64,000 nucleotides of DNA from Umbelopsis ramanniana AG (Eukaryota > Mucoromycota > Umbelopsidomycetes > Umbelopsidales > Umbelopsidaceae). Below, one piece after another: positions 57,478 through 64,000 of this stretch. The translations under genes and the position numbers were made by a program. The DNA is taken from NCBI RefSeq assembly GCF_025399195.1, contig NW_026252118.1, forward strand, positions 1 to 64,000, written 5' to 3'. The notes under the pieces were generated by a model, which saw only the letters and a list, made by a program, of their open reading frames with translations, did not search any database and had not been told where the DNA came from. How positions within the stretch are numbered: the stretch's first letter is position 1; every line of letters begins with the position of its first letter.

Positions 57478-59902
57478 ATGTGTGGCATTGCATTCGTCCT
57501 AGGCTCTAATGGTCCTTCCGAGAGGAGTAATATATGGTCAGAACTATGCGAGCTGAATACAAAGCGAGGTAGATAAATTGGTTTTAGATGTAGTTATATC
57601 GTTTCAACTATTGATACCCATATTGACTGACCAGGCCCGGACGCTCAAAATTCCCATTCTGTTCCCATTGGCCAGGATAGTACCGGCAATGAAGTGCAAA
57701 TGGTATTCTTTGGCGCTGTTTTACATTTGCGTGGAAAAGAAAATGTGCCACAGCCTTTGGTAGACGAGAGGAAAGATGTCTTGTGCTGGAATGGAGAGAT
57801 CTTTGGTGGAATCGAGGTAAGTATCAATAGGTGTCAAGAGAAGACCCTTGTACTACATTCTAAGAGCTTATTTGCAAGGTTAAACCGGAAGAAAATGATA
57901 CCCAAATGCTCATGAGAGAACTTGAGCAGATCAATGAAATTGAAGATGACTGGTCTGACAGTCAAGTACTGGATGTATTACAACGAATTGAAGGCCCGTA
58001 CAGCATTGTGTTCTGGCAAGCTTCAACAGCCCGACTATGGTTTGCTAGAGACTGTCTTGGTAGAAGATCTTTGCTTTGGCATAAACCAACAGAATTTGAC
58101 GATAGTTTTTACTTGTCGTCAGTGTCATCCTCACCAAATATTACAGAGAATGGCAACTTTTGGGAAGAAGTACCGGCGGATGGCGTATATTGTATTCACA
58201 TTGACAAACTGATTGGATCTTCTGGTACAAACAGTGTAAGTGATCTAATATGACTTCGGGTGTTTGACAATTGCTAGTGGTTCTTATACTCTTTTGCAGA
58301 TATCCGATTGTATATCGCATTTCCAGTGGCGCCATCCAGATGATAGCAGCGATGGCTATAGCAGCCGATTTCTGGTAGTTAAAATGTTACAGCAATTACA
58401 GTCACTGGAAGGTCATGATTGTAACATAGTATTGCAATTTAGGCACTACCATTTTCCAAAGTTAATCCTGACGTGCCTGAAACCTTGACGACTGAGGATA
58501 TAGCTGTACCTGAGGACTTTGTTCCTGCAATTTCAGACGAAATGGACCGAGCGATAGATGAACTACACTCTGTCTTGGGTGATTCAGTTCGAAGAAGGGT
58601 TATTGATGTACCAAATCATATGTAAGTGCACGCTAAGTATCTTCTTGATTTTTGCACAAGACAATCACCATAGACGTTCACTTACGCTTCTATTTCGTAC
58701 GGCAAAGATCTAGAGAAACAACCAAAGTAGCCATTTTATTCTCTGGTGGTCTAGATTGCTTATGTCTGGCGGCTCTTGTAGATAGCTATCTTCCACATGA
58801 CCAAAACATAGATTTGCTCAATGTTGCGTTCGAGAATCCCCGCATTAATCAAAATAAGAAGACACCAGCAAACTACGATGTCCCAGATCGCAAAACAGGC
58901 AGAGCTAGCGTGCAGGAGCTCCGGTAAGTCTGAAGAAATGGGATAGGTTTTGTCTAGATCTCATTCTGACCAATATGACCCAGAAATATTGCCCCGCACC
59001 GAACTTGGAATTTTGTGGAAATTGATGTACCTTATGAAGAAGCAATGCGGTGTCGTCAACAGATCATTGATCGCATAGTTCCTTTAGATACCGTCATGGA
59101 TTTGGTAAGAACAGCACGATGTTTTCACCATCAAACGTCCACATTTGTAACACTTGCTTGTAGAGCATAGCCATGGCGTTTTGGTTCGCAGCGAGAGGAG
59201 AAGGTACGTAAAAACTCGGTAGCGATAATGTGTGGCGTGGCATGCATTCATAATACTCAACACGTTTTGCGCTAATTCAGGCATAATAAATCAATCTGAT
59301 GGTAAGGAGGAGCAATATCACAGTAAAGCAAGAGTACTTCTCTCTGGTCTGGGAGCAGATGAGCAACTGGGCGGATACTCTAGGCATAGAGAGGCATATC
59401 GACAAGGTGGATGGCACCAAATGATTAAAGAGGTTAGACGACTATGATTCGATGCATGTTGCCTGTGCGCTAGACTAGTATTGATATTCTTCCTTTTTCT
59501 CCATTGTCACTTTCCAGCTTCAAGTCGACATAGACCGCATATCATCTCGAAACATGGGTAAGTGCCAATGAACTGTATTCAAACCGCCAATTCTCTTCTA
59601 ACATCATCTGTTTATTACTAGGCCGTGATGACCGCATCATATCTGACCATGGAAAGGAAGTACGATTCCCTTTTCTCAGTACGGACGTCGTGCGGTGGAT
59701 GTGCGCAACAAGATGTGATCTGAAAATGGACATGCGTTACCCGCGAGGTGTCGGCGAGAAACTTTTGTTACGACACTTATGTCGACGTCTGGGCATGCAC
59801 CAAGCCAGCCGAAATTGGAAGCGTGCTATACAGTTCGGAGCTAAAACCGCCAAAATGACAGGGGAAACAAGAAAAGAAAAAGGCCAACAAAAATTGGCAT
59901 AA
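57478..59902 (+). CDS. ASNSD1-like asparagine-synthetase-domain protein
   Basis: Multi-exon gene; exons 57478-57568, 57635-57816 and 57879-58235 are certain and later ones keep frame to the stop at 59902. It starts [10 protein letters not shown] with Cys2 of class-II glutamine amidotransferases. The synthetase half has the PP-loop [44 protein letters not shown] and [18 protein letters not shown]. This order is that of ASNSD1 and its yeast relative, not of true Asn1. The N-terminal Cys is kept, but the biochemical role is not settled for the family. It is divergent from POL1. Confidence 0.88.
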
Positions 59903-60062
59903 GACCTTTGTGGTGTAATATTTGTTTTGTTTTATTCTTATATGACCATCCATTTGCATAGCTACTATAGAAGCAACCCAACCAATAGTGATAACTACTT
60001 TTGAGGAAAAATGAAAGAAAGAAGGGGGGAAAAAAGTCTAGAGAAATATTATTTCTGGTAAT

Positions 60063-60911
60063 TTACAAATCGCTCAACATATCCTTAACAGCGTTAAAGT
60101 ATTCTGGCGATACATAGTTGGGTAGTTCGTCTTTGGTAACCCATGCAAAGTCAACAACTTCCTTGTTGTCGGGATTGCATTGACCAGCAAATACATGAGC
60201 CTTCATAAAGAAAACTTTGGCTCCAGTGGCTCCAGGGTACTTAGCGACGTGGTCTTCAGGGAACTTGTAAGCATAGTGACCAACAGGTTGTCTTCCAACA
60301 AACCAAACATCCATGTTCTTGCCACACTCCTCTTCAAGCTCTCGTTCTGCTGCATCATGGAGGTATTCACCCTCTTCGACAGCACCTTGAGGGAACTGCC
60401 AAGCATGTTGGTCCCTTGGTTTCTTGACAATGAGGTACAAGGTTCGCTGTAATGCTCGGTTTAAGCTTTTGATATCATTCTTTTTATCGGCCTCGCTCAG
60501 TCTGCTTCCGGTTTCAAACTTGTTCATTTGTGTAGTAACGTCTGCGTCTTCTTGTTTGACTTGAGTCTCCTTGACAGCCTCACTAAGGGACAATTTGGGA
60601 TCAGCCATCGCCTTCATGCGAGCGGCTTCATCTTCCTTCCACCTGCGTTCAGCAAGCGAACCTTTTTTGAAGTAAAAGTCTGCTGGGAGAGGGATTGCTG
60701 ATTGTCTCTCGAGCTTCTCAGAATAGTCAAAGTAAGCCTTTTCAAATGGAGTGGAATCTCGAGTGATTTGTGGAGTGCGTGAAAGGACGATGCCAGACGC
60801 AATGCGATAATTACTAGAAACAAGAGGTGCTCGTGCCTGTATTGAGGTGGCGAATGAACGTGAAAGGTGTGCTCCTTTACCGAGCATGCGCGGTAATGTT
60901 CGAGCAATCAT
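60063..60911 (-). CDS. Mitochondrial ribosomal protein mL46
   Basis: Single exon of 282 residues. A basic Ser/Arg-rich leader (MIARTLPRMLGKGAHLSRSF) is a typical mitochondrial presequence. YRIASGIVLSRTPQITRD and FEKAYFDYSEKLERQSAIPL open the L46 domain. The C-terminal half has a Nudix-like fold with QFPQGAVEEGEYLHDAAERE and LEEECG, as in yeast Mrpl17 and animal MRPL46. The fold is structural in the ribosome. Length fits the family. Confidence 0.92.
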   Translation of the reverse strand: MIARTLPRMLGKGAHLSRSFATSIQARAPLVSSNYRIASGIVLSRTPQITRDSTPFEKAYFDYSEKLERQSAIPLPADFYFKKGSLAERRWKEDEAARMKAMADPKLSLSEAVKETQVKQEDADVTTQMNKFETGSRLSEADKKNDIKSLNRALQRTLYLIVKKPRDQHAWQFPQGAVEEGEYLHDAAERELEEECGKNMDVWFVGRQPVGHYAYKFPEDHVAKYPGATGAKVFFMKAHVFAGQCNPDNKEVVDFAWVTKDELPNYVSPEYFNAVKDMLSDL

Positions 60912-61261
60912 TCCTTTGTCAATGCTTGTGTCTACAAATCCCTCTTTTTTTTTTTCTTGCAGCCTTTTGGAATGGGTGGCTTTGAGTCACGTGAATTGCC
61001 CGTTCACCCCACCACACCACACCACGCTACTCCAGGGACAAATTTCAACACTTTGTAAAGGATGGTTCCAAGCATATACTTTCTGCTACAGTAATACAGC
61101 TTGTTTGACAAGCAATAATCTACCATCATAGGGTAGAGTATGTATTCAAAGCCTTTGATACTGGTCTGCCCGTACAACCATTAGTTATATCGGACTTGGA
61201 ATACCTACTTCAATTTTACCAGCTCAAGAAAAAAAAATTGAGAAAGCAGTTGACACCTACC
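60912..61261. promoter_or_regulatory. Divergent mL46 / TRM44 intergenic region
   Basis: 350 nt between divergent starts. Contains CACGTG-like CACGTGAA at about 60988 and a repeated CCACAC stretch near 61008-61023. No gene seen. Confidence 0.4.
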
Positions 61262-63373
61262 ATGAGCGACAGCGATGATCTCTTCAAGCTCTTTGCTCCT
61301 TCGTACTACTTTGACAAACCAAGACAGTATGCTGATAGTGACTGGTTCATTGTTGCAGAACAAAGCATCTTGGTCGATGAGGAGGCATTTTGGGCTGTAG
61401 TTGTGAGTATTTGTCACAGTCACGAGTTGAGCTAGTCCCATATGCTATTCCTACGTTAACAAATTGTAATACTTGTGTGCAGAAAAAATGGACACTGGAA
61501 CCTGAACTCGTTATTCCTCCTCTTCGCAAGTGCGATATCATCGATCGAGTTGAATTGCCCAACGAACGTATCACTCGAAATTTAATACCAAAACGAAAAT
61601 CAAAAGATCCAATTTTGAAGGAACTAGTCGAATATCATGCTAGCAATGGTTTGTTACATTTCTTTATTCCCATCCTGTGTGGCATACATGTGCTTACAGC
61701 TCGCCACTCACTATTTAGAAACACGTCCAGCTCGCGTGACCTTCGCCCCTGATGTAGTATCAGAAAATCAACTGCCGTTCTATTACCCAAAGGTATCGTA
61801 CAATTGTGTTGGTGTGGAATAATAGTACCGCTGCTTGATGACCCCCACCCATCTTAGGTTCGCGCATACAGTCTAGTGTTTGACAGTCGTATTACAGACG
61901 ATCAGCATGATACGTAAGACTAAAGTATCATTTGGGACTATTATGACCCAATAGGTGTTACGAAGATTGCCTCTTTCGACATTCTGCTCTAACCAATCTC
62001 ATTTTTTGTAGTGAAGCGGTTATTAGGCTAGAGATTAAGCCATTCAGTATAACCCAGACAGGGATCAGCAATGATAAGATGGTAAGCTCCTGTGACGGTG
62101 GCGATATTTTTAGTAAAGCGGTTCCTAAAACAACCTTGTTATGTTTGTTTGGGGACCCTTGATTGTGGCAGATCTACGCACTAAGCGAAGTGTTCCATAA
62201 ACTGTACAAGTGGTGCATACATACCTCGTTGGGATACGAGAAGCGAGCAAATCACGATGTGCTTGTTCCTAAAGAAATGTACCATGAAACGTACGCGCGT
62301 ATCAAGGCCAAGTATGCGGACAAGATTATCAGGTATGCTAAAAATTAGGTAGTATGGCGGGGGGAACCAACTTGCTTAGCCCTAAAAATCTTTTTTAAAT
62401 TCCTGGGACCAGCCAATGGACAGAAAAAACCGACCCAACAAAATTTGTATTTGAAGATATCGCAATTGCCAGCTATTTGATCTGCTTATGGCAGATAGAA
62501 CGACAGCGTTTAGGACAATCTAGGTAAGACATGGTTTAGTTCGTGATCTCCCGTGAATCAAAATTGTCGGTCTGATTGGTTTGGCTGGCGCACAGACTCC
62601 AATCCTTTGTTGATTTAGGTTGTGGCAACGGCCTGTTGACTCATCTTCTGGTGAGCGAAGGGCATCCTGGAAAAGGTGTCGATATAGCCAAACGAAAAAT
62701 CTGGGATCAACTCTGTGATGGCAAAGACGATTGCCTGATAGGTAAATTCCTGTTATGAACAAAGGAAACCACTTGAATTTACAAAAAAGCTCAATACCAT
62801 GTCGTCATTAGTGCAAAGCTTACACCCTCCAACGGCGTCCTATCCAAATGTGGACTGGCTTATTGCAAACCATGCCGACGAACTGGTGCCATGGTGAGTA
62901 CCGTGCTAATCTGTAGCAGGAAAAAGGATTGTGCTTCTGACGTAACACACGTGCGGGGGGAATACAGGACACCAATCATGGCAGCTAGAACTGAAAGCAG
63001 GTATGTTGCCAAGACCCAAAAATATAGGAGTAGGAAACTTTTTGACCGACCGTTTTTGTTTTCCAGATTCATCGTTATTCCATGCTGCTATTTTCAGTTG
63101 GATGGTAGTCGGCATAAGGGCCTGAGTGGATTGGAGGGTGGCAAATACCGTGAATATACCGACTATGTCAAGAACATCGCTATTCAGTGTGGTTACAGCA
63201 TTGACGAAGACCAACTGCGTATTCCTAGCACTCGAAACATAGCAGTAGTTGGTCAGACCCGTCATCCAGTGGAAGGTTTAATTACTGAAACGGTCGGACA
63301 TTTCGTGGCGCGGGTGTCTGATCGAGAACTGGAGGAGCAACGTCGCAAGAAGGCAGCTGAGAAACGAAAGTAG
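61262..63373 (+). CDS. TRM44: tRNA(Ser) Um44 2'-O-methyltransferase
   Basis: Eleven exons (61262-61402, 61483-61648, 61719-61792, 61858-61913, 62012-62081, 62172-62332, 62413-62523, 62596-62741, 62812-62893, 62968-63000, 63067-63373) give 448 residues. FVFEDIAIASYLICLWQIER leads into the SAM-binding motif SFVDLGCGNGLLTHLLVSEG. Next come PNVDWLIANHADELVPW, TPIMAARTES and RFIVIPCCYF, all TRM44 hallmarks, and YVKNIAIQCGYSIDEDQLRI near the end. The enzyme methylates U44 of serine tRNAs in the cytoplasm. Exon 3 must start at 61719 (not at the nearer AG) to keep frame. Confidence 0.92.
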
Positions 63374-63509
63374 CCAATCACATAACTGTGCTACCCATTC
63401 TGCTATTTGTAGCCCATATCACCCTTTTAAATTTGTATATAATCCTTTTTTTCACTCTGCTTCTCCCTTCTTTATTTTCTAAAAAATTTTCTTCAAAGCT
63501 TTCTGCTGA

Positions 63510-63969
63510 ATGAAAGTTAATATTTTGCTTGCCTTGCTGGCCGTGTCAGGCACGGCACTTGCTCAATTGCCTATTGTCGATCCTGGTTCATCCGCCGCTG
63601 CAACCACCACCACCACCACTACCACTGATTCTACCACTTCAGCTCCTCCACCACCCACATCTACTACTACGACTTCGAGTGAACCTACAACCTCATCCGT
63701 CCCTCCCGCATCATCTTCTGTTCCATCTTCGTCATCCAGTGTTCCTGTGACTTCCTCAGTAGCTTCCACTTCTTCTGCTGCTACCACATCTGCCCCCACT
63801 ACGTCTGACTCGAAGCCGCCTACATCCATCGCACCATCGACCACAGTCACTTTGGTATCAGCTTCCACCACTGCCTCCATCTCGGGCACGCCTACACCTA
63901 CCAACCCTCCTTCCTCCGATAACAGTAACAAAACTGGTATTATTGCAGGTGCCACGGTTGGCGGTATCG
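63510..63969 (+). CDS. Ser/Thr-rich mucin-like membrane protein, 5' part
   Basis: First exon, cut by the window end. MKVNILLALLAVSGTALAQL is a signal peptide. About 110 residues of Thr/Ser/Pro repeats follow, likely heavily O-mannosylated, then SDNSNKTGIIAGATVGGIG, the beginning of a Gly-rich transmembrane segment as in Wsc/Mid2-type wall sensors. A consensus donor (GTAAGT) lies at 63970, so the gene continues to the right. A cell-wall stress sensor or surface anchor is likely from layout alone; no WSC Cys domain is seen in this part. Confidence 0.7.
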
Positions 63970-64000
63970 GTAAGTGATTTTCTAATAAACTTTTTCAAAG

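Noticed and set aside
63563-63955. 130-codon open frame on the minus strand
   Set aside because: It is the exact antisense of the Thr/Ser-rich coding repeat, giving a Val/Glu-rich shadow. The plus strand has the signal peptide and splice donor.
1-64000. tRNA, rRNA, CRISPR and viral genes looked for
   Set aside because: No tRNA box pairs, rRNA segments, regular spaced repeats or viral genes were recognised by reading.

Overview
The window is nuclear DNA of a filamentous fungus. Genes are packed about every 2 kb on both strands and most are broken by several short GT-AG introns (about 40-110 nt) that can be spliced by eye into intact, recognisable proteins. The gene set points to an early-diverging fungus, most likely Mucoromycota (Mucorales-type): a PacC factor, a single-chain trehalose-phosphate synthase/phosphatase, a TPX2-type spindle factor (absent from budding yeast), and P450 and RasGAP types seen in that group. 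The genus cannot be read from the sequence. No rRNA, tRNA, CRISPR or intact transposon was seen.

Layout. 0-7 kb: a ketohexokinase-like kinase, a long coiled-coil membrane protein, a MAK32-like PfkB kinase and a small unknown protein. 7-17.5 kb: PacC pH regulator, a three-LIM protein, an acidic unknown protein, a Cys-rich F-box-like protein, and a GCN4/CPC1 bZIP gene with two upstream ORFs and a promoter TGAGTCA site. 17.8-22.3 kb: an acyl-CoA carboxyltransferase of the methylcrotonyl-CoA carboxylase beta type ending in SRM, a small secreted protein, a repeat-rich island with a possible 264-bp MITE, and COX12 (Cox6b). 22.3-22.8 kb: two interleaved inverted repeats that could form an RNA pseudoknot. 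22.8-25.3 kb: divergent BFR2/AATF and NOP10. 26.7-36.2 kb: TPS/TPP, a DDT/WHIM-PHD chromatin protein, a RasGAP of the Gap1/IQGAP type. 36.9-43.6 kb: RPL12, NOP56, a possible tiny gene, and PBP1/ataxin-2. 44-48.6 kb: an 82-aa three-exon gene and two convergent genes that each carry a different part of TPX2. 48.7-64 kb: UPF0538, a P450, POL1 (DNA polymerase alpha), ASNSD1-like, mL46, TRM44, and the first exon of a mucin-like membrane protein that runs off the window.

Functional threads. Ribosome production is over-represented (BFR2, NOP10, NOP56, RPL12, mL46, TRM44, PBP1), along with stress and nutrient control (GCN4 with uORFs, PacC, TPS) and cell division (TPX2 pair, POL1 with an MCB site). 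Most genes are ordinary housekeeping genes. The unusual items are the TPX2 pair, the uORF layout of the GCN4 gene, the pseudoknot-like element, the SRM-ending carboxyltransferase, the two overlooked small genes, and several splicing oddities (micro-exons, a GC-AG intron, an intron directly after a start codon).
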